A stretch of DNA of 42,322 bases from contig NZ_LSIC01000051.1 in assembly GCF_001556045.1 (NCBI RefSeq), forward strand, positions 1 through 42,322, in the 5' to 3' direction. The translations under genes and the position numbers were made by a program. The notes under the pieces are model-generated. The model saw only the letters and a program-made list of their open reading frames with translations. It was not told the DNA's origin and did not search any database. The DNA comes from Bradyrhizobium sp. CCH5-F6. Its GTDB lineage: Bacteria; Pseudomonadota; Alphaproteobacteria; Rhizobiales; Xanthobacteraceae. This document shows positions 7,415 to 16,579 of the stretch, one piece after another (the stretch's first letter is position 1; each line of letters starts with the position of its first letter).

Positions 7415-8425
7415 CTAAAACCAGGAGCGAAGCCCCACAACGAACTTCGTTGAGCCGCTGTCCTTGCCCGAAGCCTTTGCGTACTCAGCCGTATTCCCTA
7501 GTTTCTGATCGTACGAAATGCCAATATAGGGAGCAAATTCCCGGCGGAATTCATATCGCAGGCGCAGTCCCAACTCGGAGTTGGAGAGGCCGGCTCCAAC
7601 TCCAATGTCCTGCGAATTCTGAGCAGCGAAATTCAGTTCGGCGCGGGGTTGCAGGACCAACTGCTGAGTTAAGAGCAGATCGTAAGAGCCTTCGAGCCGG
7701 CCGAGCAGTTCTCCTCTGTTCGAAACAAAGAGAGCTCCGTCGAACTCGAACCAATAGGGAAACAGTTGCTGCACGCCGAACGTGAGATAGGCCCGCGTCG
7801 GATCCGGCTTGAAGTCGTAGCGAATACCTGCCTGGAGGTCTGTATAGGGAGCCACGGCTCGCGAATAGAGCAACTGGACTTCAGCGCTGTCGAGACCCTC
7901 GCGACGGCTCCCATCGCCCTGGCTCTTGACAACGAACCGGTTGATGTCGCCGCCGAGCCAAGCCTGCCCGTCCCAGCGGTAGCCGCCCGGCTGGCCCAAT
8001 TGGAATTCAGCTATATTGAAAAATACCTTCGAATAGATCCCTCCGCCTTGCTCTTGGCGAAGTTCGCGGCGCGCCTCGGCCATCTGCGCTGGATCGTAAT
8101 AATAGTCGGCAGCGTGATATGCCGGAGGCGGAGGAGGCGGTGAGTATGGAATGGGGGCCGCGGCGGGAGCGGTTTTTCCTCCTGCCGGCTTCATTCCTGG
8201 CATTTGCATGCCCGGCATCGACATATCCTGAGCGGATTGCGAAGCCGGCGACTTCTTTGCAGCTGCCGGTGCCCTTCGATCCCCAGGCTTTTTCTGCGGC
8301 TTAGCCGCATTCGGCTGGCTCGCCGGCATGTTCATGCCAGGCATATTCCCACTCATTTGAGCTGCCGCCGGAACGCTGCAAGTCCCGATGCCGGCTGCCG
8401 CTAGGATCAGCACAGACCTGTTCAT
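7415..8425 (-). CDS. copB: Copper resistance outer-membrane protein CopB
   Basis: This 336-residue protein has a signal peptide (about residues 1-22, ending PAAAQ). A Met-rich copper-binding stretch follows (MSGNMPGMNMPAS, later MSMPGMQMPGMKP), then a proline run (PPPPPP) and a C-terminal beta-barrel domain of about 220 residues beginning near YSKVFFNIAEFQLG and ending GLRSWF with the terminal aromatic residue usual for outer-membrane proteins. CopB/PcoB acts with CopA in copper resistance, probably as an outer-membrane partner. Its ATG overlaps the copA stop (ATGA), so the two are co-translated. It is the last gene of this small operon, bordering the IS region. Confidence 0.95.
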   Translation of the reverse strand: MNRSVLILAAAGIGTCSVPAAAQMSGNMPGMNMPASQPNAAKPQKKPGDRRAPAAAKKSPASQSAQDMSMPGMQMPGMKPAGGKTAPAAAPIPYSPPPPPPAYHAADYYYDPAQMAEARRELRQEQGGGIYSKVFFNIAEFQLGQPGGYRWDGQAWLGGDINRFVVKSQGDGSRREGLDSAEVQLLYSRAVAPYTDLQAGIRYDFKPDPTRAYLTFGVQQLFPYWFEFDGALFVSNRGELLGRLEGSYDLLLTQQLVLQPRAELNFAAQNSQDIGVGAGLSNSELGLRLRYEFRREFAPYIGISYDQKLGNTAEYAKASGKDSGSTKFVVGLRSWF

Positions 8426-10338
8426 GCGTTGTCACCTGAGAGTGGCCGCACACTGAACACCTGAAACATGCCGGCGTGCATGTGGTAGAGCATGTGACAA
8501 TGAAAGGCCCAGTCTCCGGGTTCGGCAGTGATGTCGAAGCTCACCTTTCCACCGGGCAAGACGTTGACCGTATGCTTACGTGGTTTGTGGCTTTCGGGAG
8601 CTCCATTCACCACCTCGAAAAAATGGCCATGCAGGTGGATGGGATGGAGCATCATGGAGTCGTTGATCAGCGTCACACGCACACGCTCGCGTTTTCTGAA
8701 CGTGTAGGGCTTTGTGGTTTCGCTGAATTTCTCTCCATCAAAGCCCCACATGAACCTTTCCATGTTGCCCGTGAGATGAATGTCAAGGGCACGGGTGGGG
8801 GTGCGAGCGTCGGGATTGCGCTCCAAGGCGATCAAATCTCTGTATGTCAGCACTCGATGCCCTACGCTTTCAAGCCCCATCCCCGGATCGCCTGTTCGAT
8901 CCTGCGGCATGGGCGCGATCGTCTGGACACCCGGTCCCATCTTTACGCCCGGAGCATTTTTTGGATCACGCATGTCCATTTCCGGTCCGCTCATCACGTC
9001 AGAACCGCGCGGCTTGGGAGGAGCCATTCCGGGCGGCGTGGATGATGACATCGAACTCATGCCCGGCTTGCCGGACATCCCGGGCATTCCTTGCATGCCG
9101 GCTGACTGCTGCATCCCTTTTCGAGCTCGACCGGAAATCTGGGCGCCACCAGGCATGCTCGACATACCCGACATTCCGTTGTTGGATGCTGCCGATGGCT
9201 TCATGTCGCTCATCTTCATGGCGGACATGTCCATGCCCATGTCTTTCATCGTCGCCAGCGGCCGCTCGCGGAGTGGCGGCACCGGCGCCGTCATTCCCAT
9301 CCGTGGAGCGAGCGTAGCTCGCCCCATGCCGGAACGGTCGACGGCTTCGGACACGATCGTATAGGCTTTATCTTCCCGAGGCTGAACGATGACATCATAG
9401 GTTTCGGCGTTGCCGATTTGGAATTCATCCACCTGGACCGGCCGCACCATCTGTCCGTCCGCGGCAACGACAGTCATATGCAGACCGGGTATCCGCACGT
9501 TGAACACCATCTGCGCGCCCGCGTTGATGAATCTTAAGCGGATGCGCTCGCCTGGCTTGAACAGACCCGTCCAGTTATCTTCCGGTCCATGCCCGTTGAT
9601 CAGGAATGTATATACCGCACCTGTGACATCGGAAATATCGGTCGGGTCCATCAGCATCTTGGCCCACTGCAGCCTCTCGGCCAGTGTTTGGTCGCGGCCG
9701 GCGAGCAGACTGGCGACAGTTTGCCGTTGATAGTTAAACACGCCGCCTTCCTGCTTCAATCGTTGGATGATCAGCTCCGGAGACAGGAAACTGAAGTCCG
9801 AGAGCATCACCACATACTCCCGATCATAGCGAACAGGATCAGCGCCTTTTGGATCGATGATAATGGGCCCGTACAGCCCGACCTGCTCCTGAAAGCCAGA
9901 GTGGCTGTGGTACCAATACGTTCCGTTTTGAATGACAGGAAACTCGTAGACGAACGTGCTGCGCGCAGGGATCCCCGGAAATGTCACGCCGGGCACGCCG
10001 TCCATGCGAAACGGGACCAGCATGCCGTGCCAATGTATGGAGGCGGTCTCGTCCATACGGTTCGTGACAGCTATCCGTACCCTTTGTCCCTCTTTCAGGT
10101 GCAGTATCGGACCTGGAACCGTGCCGTTGATTGTTATCGCCGAGCCTGCCTTTCCATCGACCGGCCAAACCGCTCTGTCGAGCGTCAGCTCAATGTTACT
10201 CCCGGAAACTTCCGAAAGCCGGCTTGGTGGATGTAAAGGGCTGCTTTGCGCCCAGCTCGGGAGTGCTGACGAGGCCAAGCCAGCAGCACCGGACAGGGAG
10301 GCGAGACGGAGCAATTGGCGGCGGCTGAGCTCGTTCAA
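8422..10338 (-). CDS. copA: Copper resistance multicopper oxidase CopA
   Basis: This is a periplasmic multicopper oxidase of the CopA/PcoA family, thought to oxidise Cu(I) to Cu(II). I chose the TTG at 10338: a ggag site lies 8 bases upstream and the product begins with a twin-arginine signal (ELSRRQLLRLASLSGAAG). An upstream in-frame TTG (10431) would add 31 residues with no signal-like content. With the TTG start (638 residues), the copper sites are HWHG at 102-105, YHSHS near 148, HPIHLHGH at 565 and HCHMLYHMHAGM from 613. Between cupredoxin domains 2 and 3 lies an unusually Met-rich insert of over 100 residues (about 345-460; MGMDMSAMKMSDM, GMQGMPGMSG). Confidence 0.95.
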   Translation of the reverse strand: MNELSRRQLLRLASLSGAAGLASSALPSWAQSSPLHPPSRLSEVSGSNIELTLDRAVWPVDGKAGSAITINGTVPGPILHLKEGQRVRIAVTNRMDETASIHWHGMLVPFRMDGVPGVTFPGIPARSTFVYEFPVIQNGTYWYHSHSGFQEQVGLYGPIIIDPKGADPVRYDREYVVMLSDFSFLSPELIIQRLKQEGGVFNYQRQTVASLLAGRDQTLAERLQWAKMLMDPTDISDVTGAVYTFLINGHGPEDNWTGLFKPGERIRLRFINAGAQMVFNVRIPGLHMTVVAADGQMVRPVQVDEFQIGNAETYDVIVQPREDKAYTIVSEAVDRSGMGRATLAPRMGMTAPVPPLRERPLATMKDMGMDMSAMKMSDMKPSAASNNGMSGMSSMPGGAQISGRARKGMQQSAGMQGMPGMSGKPGMSSMSSSTPPGMAPPKPRGSDVMSGPEMDMRDPKNAPGVKMGPGVQTIAPMPQDRTGDPGMGLESVGHRVLTYRDLIALERNPDARTPTRALDIHLTGNMERFMWGFDGEKFSETTKPYTFRKRERVRVTLINDSMMLHPIHLHGHFFEVVNGAPESHKPRKHTVNVLPGGKVSFDITAEPGDWAFHCHMLYHMHAGMFQVFSVRPLSGDNA

Positions 10339-10554
10339 TGTCCAATCTCCTACACGGTTCGGCGCCGAAGTTCGGCAGAGGCGATCGAGAGTACCCGCAC
10401 GGGGAGCTGCAGTCTCAATAACATGCAGCAAGAAGCGTAAGAGCGGCGCCTCGGCAAAGATATTCTGTCTGAATGTGACCGCCTGGCCACACTAACTGGC
10501 GGCTTTTGGCATTCAAGGAACCGCGGAACCTTCGGAGTTGTGCTCGCAAGCCCT

Positions 10555-11300
10555 TCCGGTCCACTCTTGGCGCTATTGCTAGATACTTGATATTTTGATG
10601 GCGACGATGGGCCCCATAACTGTGCGCAGACGATGCCCTGGACGGTGATCTTCTTCGGCATCCTCGTCATTCCCTAGGGGGCCATCAGATCAGCATCAGT
10701 TCGTCATCATCCACCCTATCGTGATCGGTCTTGGAGCAGGTCTGCACTCGTTGCGGCGCTTGCAGGCTCATGATCATCCCGCTCAGACTGGAAGAAGTCG
10801 CCGCGATGCCAGTTCTTGTACTGACCCGCTGCCGCGGAAAGCCCCTCATTCGCACGTTCTTTCGAGGTGATGCAGTCGATGGGGGGCAGACGATCAATCG
10901 GATGGGCTCTCGAGCTGGAGCGCGTTCTGGACTGATTCAACACGAGGCATCTCTTTGCCCCGAAATCCCGCTTCCTGCATGCCGCATCGGCGTGTTTCTG
11001 ATGTTCATATGGCTCGCCTTCGGGATGAGGAATGCGATGGCCAACAATGACCAGCACTGACGCTCTCAGTTGCAATTGTCGCGACCGCTGACGTGACGCG
11101 GATGCTGCAGCTAGTGGTCGTCATCTTCGGCGTGTGGCTCATTGCAAGCGTCGTGGGCGTCGAGCGGCAACGGTAGCGGCGTTCCTGGAGCAGCGTGGTC
11201 TCAGGTCTCGGATTGACCATTCTCAGTCCGCCGCTTGGCAAGCGAACCCGTGAACATTACCCTGGCTGGGATCGCTCCGTCACCAAGGACTACCCGAAAG
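10555..11300 (+). pseudogene. Decayed copy of the C-terminal SPW-repeat membrane domain
   Basis: No open frame spans this stretch, but short pieces in shifting frames match, in order, the C-terminal third of the intact protein at 39085-41739. Examples are MPWTVIFFGILVIP (from 10633) against MPWMVTFFGILVIP; GKPLIRTFFRGDAV against GKPVLRTFLQGDAI; VAIVATADVTRMLQLVVVIFG (from about 11064) against LTIAIIATAEVARPLRFVNILFG; and KRTREHYPGWDRSV near 11270 against VRSREHYASWDRYIV. The order and spacing are kept, with frameshifts and stops between. It is a dead paralogue, lying between the copA promoter region and the secretion locus. Confidence 0.88.
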
Positions 11301-11400
11301 GCGATTGAAATCTCTGCGCCTGATGTCCAAGGCAGCGGTTGTGCCTCGGGCAGAGCGAAGATGTCTTTCTGTAAGAAGCGCGTCAATCCGACCCTCGCGC

Positions 11401-12708
11401 TTATTGCTCGCGAAAGGCGCGAGTAAGCTGATCGCTGATAGGTTTTGCGAAATACGAAAGGGCTGTCCTGGAAGCCGTTTGGACGAAGGCTTCAACGGGC
11501 ATTCCGGGCACGAGCTTCTCGTGTTTCAGTCGGTCCAAATCTTCTGGCGACGGTGTGATTTGAACCTTGAAGTACGACTTGCCGCTCTTCTCATCATTGA
11601 TTTCATCGGCGCCCACCAGCGTCACAGTGCCCCCGACTTCGGGCGTCGTGCGCTGATTAAAGGCCGTGAAGCGGAGGATCGCTGGCTGTCGCAGTCTGAT
11701 CTCGTCAATGTCCTTTGGCGCAATTCTCGCCTCGACTACAAGAACATCGGCTTGAGGCACGATGAGCATCAGCTGCTCGCCTGGGCTGATAACTCCTCCG
11801 ATCGTGTGCACCGAGAGCTGATGAACAATGCCGCTTTGCGGCGATCGAATGTCTATTCGATTTAGCTGATCCTGAGCTGCAACGCGTTTCTCAACGAGTT
11901 CTCCGATCTTGCCTTCCGTTTCACGAAGCTCCTTTGCAACCTCACTTCTAAGATCTTGGTCGACTTGGATGATCTGCAACTGGATTTCGGAAACCTTTCC
12001 CTTGGCTTCCGCGGTCGAAGCCATCAGCTGGCCGTGCTCTCCCTTGATGCGTGCTGCGTCACGTTCCAGCGCGGTCATGCGCTGGATCGGAATGAGGCTT
12101 TTGGCCCAGAGCTCGCGCACGCCGACGAGCTCCCGGTTGATCAGCTCGACCTCTTGCTTTTTGCCGGCAATTTGCTCGTTCAAGCCCTGGATCTGCTCTG
12201 TGATTTGTCCGATCTTCTCGCGAAGCTGGGCTTTTTGTCCCGCGCGCGAGGCTTGCCGCAGCTCGAACAATCTTCGCTCGCCAGCGAGCACCTTGGCGGC
12301 TCTGGCCTCATCCGAAAAGTCACGCAAGGAGGACGGTTGCTCGACTGTGTCGGCAGCATCGCGTTCGGCAATTAGCCTCGCCTGCCGCACGTAAAGTTCA
12401 ATCAGGCTATTTTCGACCGCGGCCAGATTTGCGCGCGTTACGGTTTCGTCAAGCCGGATCAGGACGTCTCCCGCGCTTACGACGTCTCCTTCATGAGCAC
12501 GTAGCTCTCCGACGACGCCGCCCGTCGGATGCTGGACTTTCTTGACACTGGAGCGGACGACCAAGGATCCTGATGCGACGACCGCGCCGGCGAGCTCGGC
12601 GGTTGTAGCCCAGCCACCAAAGCCGCCCAGCAGCAGCGCAGCTCCCACCAAGCTCAATAGCAAGTGGCGACGAACCGACCGATGGAGGTCTGCGGAGCCG
12701 GTCATCAT
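11401..12708 (-). CDS. HlyD-family type I secretion periplasmic adaptor (PrsE-like)
   Basis: This 435-residue protein has one N-terminal membrane segment (LLLSLVGAALLLGGFGGWA), a lipoyl-like half-motif (GGVVGELRAHEGDVVSAGDVLIRLDET, about residues 63-90), a long coiled coil (about 100-290) and a second half-motif (IDIRSPQSGIVHQLSV). A C-terminal beta domain ends with the family segment LVPGMPVEAFVQT. It bridges the inner-membrane exporter and a TolC channel. The start overlaps the exporter stop (ATGA). The substrate is presumably the RTX protein two genes upstream. No TolC is adjacent; the outer channel could be the protein at 26333-27778 or one elsewhere. Confidence 0.94.
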   Translation of the reverse strand: MMTGSADLHRSVRRHLLLSLVGAALLLGGFGGWATTAELAGAVVASGSLVVRSSVKKVQHPTGGVVGELRAHEGDVVSAGDVLIRLDETVTRANLAAVENSLIELYVRQARLIAERDAADTVEQPSSLRDFSDEARAAKVLAGERRLFELRQASRAGQKAQLREKIGQITEQIQGLNEQIAGKKQEVELINRELVGVRELWAKSLIPIQRMTALERDAARIKGEHGQLMASTAEAKGKVSEIQLQIIQVDQDLRSEVAKELRETEGKIGELVEKRVAAQDQLNRIDIRSPQSGIVHQLSVHTIGGVISPGEQLMLIVPQADVLVVEARIAPKDIDEIRLRQPAILRFTAFNQRTTPEVGGTVTLVGADEINDEKSGKSYFKVQITPSPEDLDRLKHEKLVPGMPVEAFVQTASRTALSYFAKPISDQLTRAFREQ

Positions 12709-14501
12709 GTGCCCACTCGAGTGATCCGCAACGATGCACCCGATTGCGGGGTAAGGGCTCGCGTGCCTTGGGGCAGATGCTCAGCTTTGTCAGAAGGATC
12801 TGCCTGTCTCAAAGCCTTCAGCACCTCGTCTCTTGCGCCGAACGCCCGCATTTGGCCGGCTCCGAGAACAAGGATGAGATCCACGACCGCGAGGACGGTT
12901 TGTCGATGGGCCATAATGACGAACGCGATCCCTTTTTCGCGCCCGCGCCGGATTGCCTCCAGCAGCGCAGCCTCGCCGTCCGCGTCCAAACTGGAATTTG
13001 GTTCATCCAACACGACCAGAAAAGGATCGCCGAAAAGCGCGCGCGCCAGTGCGATGCGCTGGCGTTGGCCGGCCGACAATGACGTCCCACGCGGTCCGAT
13101 CTCGGTATCGTATCCATCAGGCAGAGAGCATATCAAGTCGTGGACGCCGGCAGCCGCAGCAGCCGAGATCACCGACCCTGAGGGCGCATCAGGCAAAAAG
13201 CGTGAGATATTCTGGGCAACGCTGCCTTCGAACAGCTCAACGTCCTGAGGCAGGTAACCTATGTGACGGCCGAGCTGCTCGGGCAACCATTGATCCAGCG
13301 GTGCGCCATCGAGCCTGATCCTGCCCCTTATTGCCTCCCAAACTCCCACAAGCGCGCGCGCGAGTGACGACTTGCCCGCGCCCGATGGTCCCACGACCGC
13401 CAAGACCTGTCCGGCAGAGAGGGAGAAATTAACGTCGCGTAGCAACAAGCGCTCCCCCCCGGGAGCCGCCAAGCTGACCGATTCGACACTGATCTGGCGA
13501 GATGGCGGGGGCAGCATGACGGTCGGATGTTTCTGAGGCGAGCGCAGCAGGAAGGCACGCAAGCGGCTCCAGCTTTGGCGTGCCGCAACAAAGCCCTTCC
13601 AATTGGCGATCGCAAGCTCAACCGGCGCGAGTGCGCGGGCCAACAGGATGGAGCTCGCAATCATGATGCCGCCGGTTGCTTCGCCTTGGACCACCAGCCA
13701 GGCCCCTGTAGCCAGTACGCCCGACTGGAGGCCTAAACGGATGACCTTGGTGATGGCTCCTAATCCGCCGGCCACGTCGGCCACGCGCGCGTAATTGCCG
13801 CCGTGAGCATCGCGCCGTTGCTCCCAAAGATCGGCCATGCGCGGCACCATACCAAGGGCTCGGAGCACTTCAGCATTTCTTAGCGTGGCTCCCGCCAAGT
13901 CCATGGCTGCTGCTGCAGCGCTCGCCGAACGCTGTGTTGGTCGCCGTGACAACAGCTCGGTCGCCAGTGTCAAGGCAAGGAGCAAGATAGCGCCAATCGA
14001 GGCGACCATCCCGATCCAGAAGTGGAAGGCGAAGCATAGCAGGACATAGACTGGCACCCACGGGAGATCAAACAGAGTGGCCGGTCCGGGGCTCGACAAG
14101 AAGGATCGAATCTGATCGAGATCCCGCAAGGGCTGAAGCCCTTCGCCCCGCGAAGCCCGTCTCAAAGGCGCCTGCACCACCGCTTCATAGACCTTTCGGC
14201 GAAGAGCCAGGTCCACAACCGCGGCCAGTCGGACAAGAAGCCGAGAACGCATCAAGTCGAAAAATCCCTGAAATATATAGAGCCCCGCAACAATAGCGCT
14301 CAAGCCAATCAAGGTGGGAATGCTACGGCTCGGCAAGACTCGATCATAGACTTCGAGCATATAGAGCGAGCCGGTCAGGTAAAGGACGCTAACAAGCGCG
14401 CTTAGAAAGGCGATCCCGACAAGCGCAGGCCCGAGCTGTGGCCGGCTTGTCTCCTTGTCGTCGCTGCGCCCTGAGGCCAAAGAAGAATCCTGCGCACTCA
14501 T
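12705..14501 (-). CDS. Type I secretion ABC transporter, permease and ATPase (PrsD-like)
   Basis: Read from ATG 14501, the protein has 598 residues. The N-terminal half is a six-helix ABC exporter domain beginning near LVGIAFLSALVSVLYLTGSLYMLEVYDRVLPSRS, a segment characteristic of type I exporters. The C-terminal ATPase has Walker A GPSGAGKS (371-378), signature LSAGQ (475-479), Walker B FLVVLDEP (494-501) and a switch His in IMAHRQ. It lacks an N-terminal C39 peptidase domain, as expected for an RTX exporter without leader cleavage. An ATG 51 bases upstream is possible but adds no domain. It lies 78 bases after the RTX gene and is overlapped by the adaptor gene. Confidence 0.95.
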   Translation of the reverse strand: MSAQDSSLASGRSDDKETSRPQLGPALVGIAFLSALVSVLYLTGSLYMLEVYDRVLPSRSIPTLIGLSAIVAGLYIFQGFFDLMRSRLLVRLAAVVDLALRRKVYEAVVQAPLRRASRGEGLQPLRDLDQIRSFLSSPGPATLFDLPWVPVYVLLCFAFHFWIGMVASIGAILLLALTLATELLSRRPTQRSASAAAAAMDLAGATLRNAEVLRALGMVPRMADLWEQRRDAHGGNYARVADVAGGLGAITKVIRLGLQSGVLATGAWLVVQGEATGGIMIASSILLARALAPVELAIANWKGFVAARQSWSRLRAFLLRSPQKHPTVMLPPPSRQISVESVSLAAPGGERLLLRDVNFSLSAGQVLAVVGPSGAGKSSLARALVGVWEAIRGRIRLDGAPLDQWLPEQLGRHIGYLPQDVELFEGSVAQNISRFLPDAPSGSVISAAAAAGVHDLICSLPDGYDTEIGPRGTSLSAGQRQRIALARALFGDPFLVVLDEPNSSLDADGEAALLEAIRRGREKGIAFVIMAHRQTVLAVVDLILVLGAGQMRAFGARDEVLKALRQADPSDKAEHLPQGTRALTPQSGASLRITRVGT

Positions 14502-14579
14502 CTGTCTCTCAAAAAAACCCTCGTGATGCAGAGCCATGATGGCTCGCACCACGAGAGACGTGAGGGGAGGAGAACAGCC

Positions 14580-16025
14580 TCACGCCATGGGCCAATCGGG
14601 ATGCCCGTTCTGAAACAGCATTCGGCTTCCCTCGGTGCTGATTTGGGAATCGGGCACGAAGGCCCCGCCTTCCACGGCGTTGAACATGAAGTCATCCTGA
14701 GCCATCTGGCTCTTGGCGAGCCCCTCCAGGAATATCGACCCATCGCCCCAAGCAACCAGCACGCCTGTATGGGCATCCCCGTGGTTCGAAGCGGAATCCG
14801 CCACGGTGACTTCGTTCGGCATGATGTCAGTGAATGCGATGTGATCGAACGCCCCGGGACCTGGATCGAAGCCCCCGATGACCACATCGTTGCCGCTGCC
14901 GTGCGCGACAATGAACGCGTCAGCGCCGGCACCGCCATTGTAGATGTCGTTGCCCATGCCCCCATCGAGCATGTCGTGCCCTGCACCTCCGCTCAGGTAA
15001 TCGTTGCCTGCCCCGCCCATCAAGCTGTCGCCCATGGCGCCGCCGTAAAGCTTGTCATTCCCATCACCGCCACGCAGGTCGTCTTGTCCAGGTCCTCCGA
15101 CAAGGGAATCATTGCCGGCTCCGCCGTCGAGGTGATTGTCGCCGGCTCCGCCGGAAAGATAATCGTTGCCGGCCAAGCCAAAGTAGAAGTCGTTCTTGGC
15201 GGTGCCTAGAAGCGTGTCATTTTGAGCATCGCTTCCGAATTTTACATTGTTGTCATCGAAAGCGCTGTTGAATGATGGACTGGTTGTAGCACCTGTCGGA
15301 CCGGGGCCAGCTTCATTACCACCCGTCGTTCCCAGATGTTCAGCAGTGACACGATGTGCGTTTTCGTCAACCGGATTGAGCAGGTGACGCTCGTCGGTAA
15401 ACATGAAGTCATCTTGGGCCAGGTCATTTTTGTAGACGCCTTCGAGCAGAACAGAGCCGTCTCCTTTGCTGGTATCCCAACTGATCAGCACGCCCCCCTT
15501 GGTGTCTTCGAAACGCAGTTGCTCGGGTTCGAGATTCATGACTGCGATATGATCGAACATTCCAGGGCCAGCGCGAAAATCCTTTATGATATCATTGCCG
15601 CTGTCTGGCGAAATGACGAAAGCATCGGCACCCAAGCCGCCCGTCAGGATGTCGTTGCCCGGCCCCCCTTCCAAATCGCCGTGACCGGGCCCTTCGTTCA
15701 GGATATCGTTGCCCGGACCGCCCATCAGCATGTCAGCTTGGTCCCCACCCATCAATCGGTCGTTGCCTGCGCCGCCGACGAGGTGATCGGCGCCCATGCC
15801 TCCCGTGAGGAAATCGTTGCCGGCTCCCCCGATCAGGTCGTCGTCCTTCGAAGAGCCCGACAATTGATCGTTGCCACCCCGCCCAAACGCGACGTTCATA
15901 TCACTGCTCGAACCGGAGTAACGGTTGGAACCGCCATCCCCGATATAGAGCTGATAGTCATCGATGCTCCGATTCAGCGCATCGTCATCGCCGCGGTGCT
16001 CGTGTTTATGGTCCACTCTGCTCAT
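14580..16025 (-). CDS. RTX-type calcium-binding protein, type I secretion substrate
   Basis: From ATG 16025 the protein has 481 residues, is very acidic and has no Sec signal peptide. Two blocks of GGxGxDxLx nonapeptide repeats are visible (about residues 47-139 and 280-372). Each is followed by a similar non-repeat module: SGND-(V/I)I-DF, a GPGxFDHIA segment, a GVLISWD or GVLVAWGDGS strand, and LEG-(V/L)-(Y/A)K-x4-AQDDFMF. The protein thus looks like an internal duplication of one unit. Calcium-folding RTX proteins leave the cell through ABC-HlyD-TolC systems, and the two downstream genes encode the first two parts. No enzymatic domain (protease, lipase, adenylate cyclase) was recognised, so the activity is unknown; it could be structural or adhesive. 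Confidence 0.92.
   Translation of the reverse strand: MSRVDHKHEHRGDDDALNRSIDDYQLYIGDGGSNRYSGSSSDMNVAFGRGGNDQLSGSSKDDDLIGGAGNDFLTGGMGADHLVGGAGNDRLMGGDQADMLMGGPGNDILNEGPGHGDLEGGPGNDILTGGLGADAFVISPDSGNDIIKDFRAGPGMFDHIAVMNLEPEQLRFEDTKGGVLISWDTSKGDGSVLLEGVYKNDLAQDDFMFTDERHLLNPVDENAHRVTAEHLGTTGGNEAGPGPTGATTSPSFNSAFDDNNVKFGSDAQNDTLLGTAKNDFYFGLAGNDYLSGGAGDNHLDGGAGNDSLVGGPGQDDLRGGDGNDKLYGGAMGDSLMGGAGNDYLSGGAGHDMLDGGMGNDIYNGGAGADAFIVAHGSGNDVVIGGFDPGPGAFDHIAFTDIMPNEVTVADSASNHGDAHTGVLVAWGDGSIFLEGLAKSQMAQDDFMFNAVEGGAFVPDSQISTEGSRMLFQNGHPDWPMA
14910..15188 (-). repeat. RTX nonapeptide repeats, second block
   Basis: About ten GGAGND-type nonapeptides in tandem, e.g. LAGNDYLSGGAGDNHLDGG. They bind calcium between turns of a parallel beta roll. 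Confidence 0.9.
15609..15887 (-). repeat. RTX nonapeptide repeats, first block
   Basis: About ten tandem repeats, including FGRGGNDQLSG, IGGAGNDFLTGGMGADHL and MGGPGNDILNEG. A few units are imperfect (GSSKDDDL, GGDQADML). Confidence 0.9.
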
Positions 16026-16261
16026 GCCGGTACTCCAATTGACGCCCCTGGAGCTTGCGGCGCACCGCCGCATCCTCTGCTCCGAGCCTGCAAACGGCGG
16101 TTATCTTCAAACGTTCCAAACGGCGGACGGCATGGGTAGAGACTTTGTTGGGAGAGTAGAGCAATTCCGAAGCCCCTAACCTGCTCCCCTCTCCTGGTGG
16201 CTGGTCGACCGGGCTGCCGAGCCGCCTGGAGCAGAAAGAGCGGCGAACAGGGACGGGATAG

Positions 16262-16279
16262 GGTAACCCCGGAGTTACC
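16262..16279. promoter_or_regulatory. Perfect dyad in the divergent region between RTX and DUF305 genes
   Basis: ggtaac and gttacc form perfect 6-bp arms around cccgga. The dyad lies in the roughly 550-bp region between the RTX gene (- strand, start 16025) and the DUF305 gene (+ strand, start 16580). It could be an operator for either gene. Nothing else convincing was seen in this stretch; open frames there lack recognisable content. Confidence 0.3.
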
Positions 16280-16579
16280 GAGAGGATTGCCGCTGGCTGC
16301 GCAGCCGTCGAGCGCCGCGATTGGCTTTCCAGTAACGGGCGCCTTCGCGCGCAGTTCACCAGGCAATGACGGCCCGGAATTCTTCCCCCAAAGGCTAATG
16401 AGCGCCAGCGTCCTGATTGTCGCTGCGTCCGGCCTTGCTCGATGCGGCCACCGCTGGGTGACCGTAGCTGGGAGGTCGTCTGGCCTGTAACTGGCGTGGC
16501 TCGCTTGGTCAGGAACCAGGGCCATATAGGATCGTTCACGCGGGTGTCGAAATCTAAACACCAAAACGAGGAACTTAGG

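Noticed and set aside
10350..10670. 106-codon - strand frame upstream of copA
   Set aside because: It overlaps the copA 5' region and the antisense of the SPW pseudogene. Composition is shadow-like.
14910..15887. Repeat arrays considered as a CRISPR or DNA satellite
   Set aside because: Units are 27 bases, in frame, vary at third positions and encode GGxGxDxLx, so they are protein repeats. No spacer pattern exists.
15336..16139. 267-codon + strand frame antisense to the RTX gene
   Set aside because: The periodic composition mirrors the RTX repeats on the other strand. There is no independent support.
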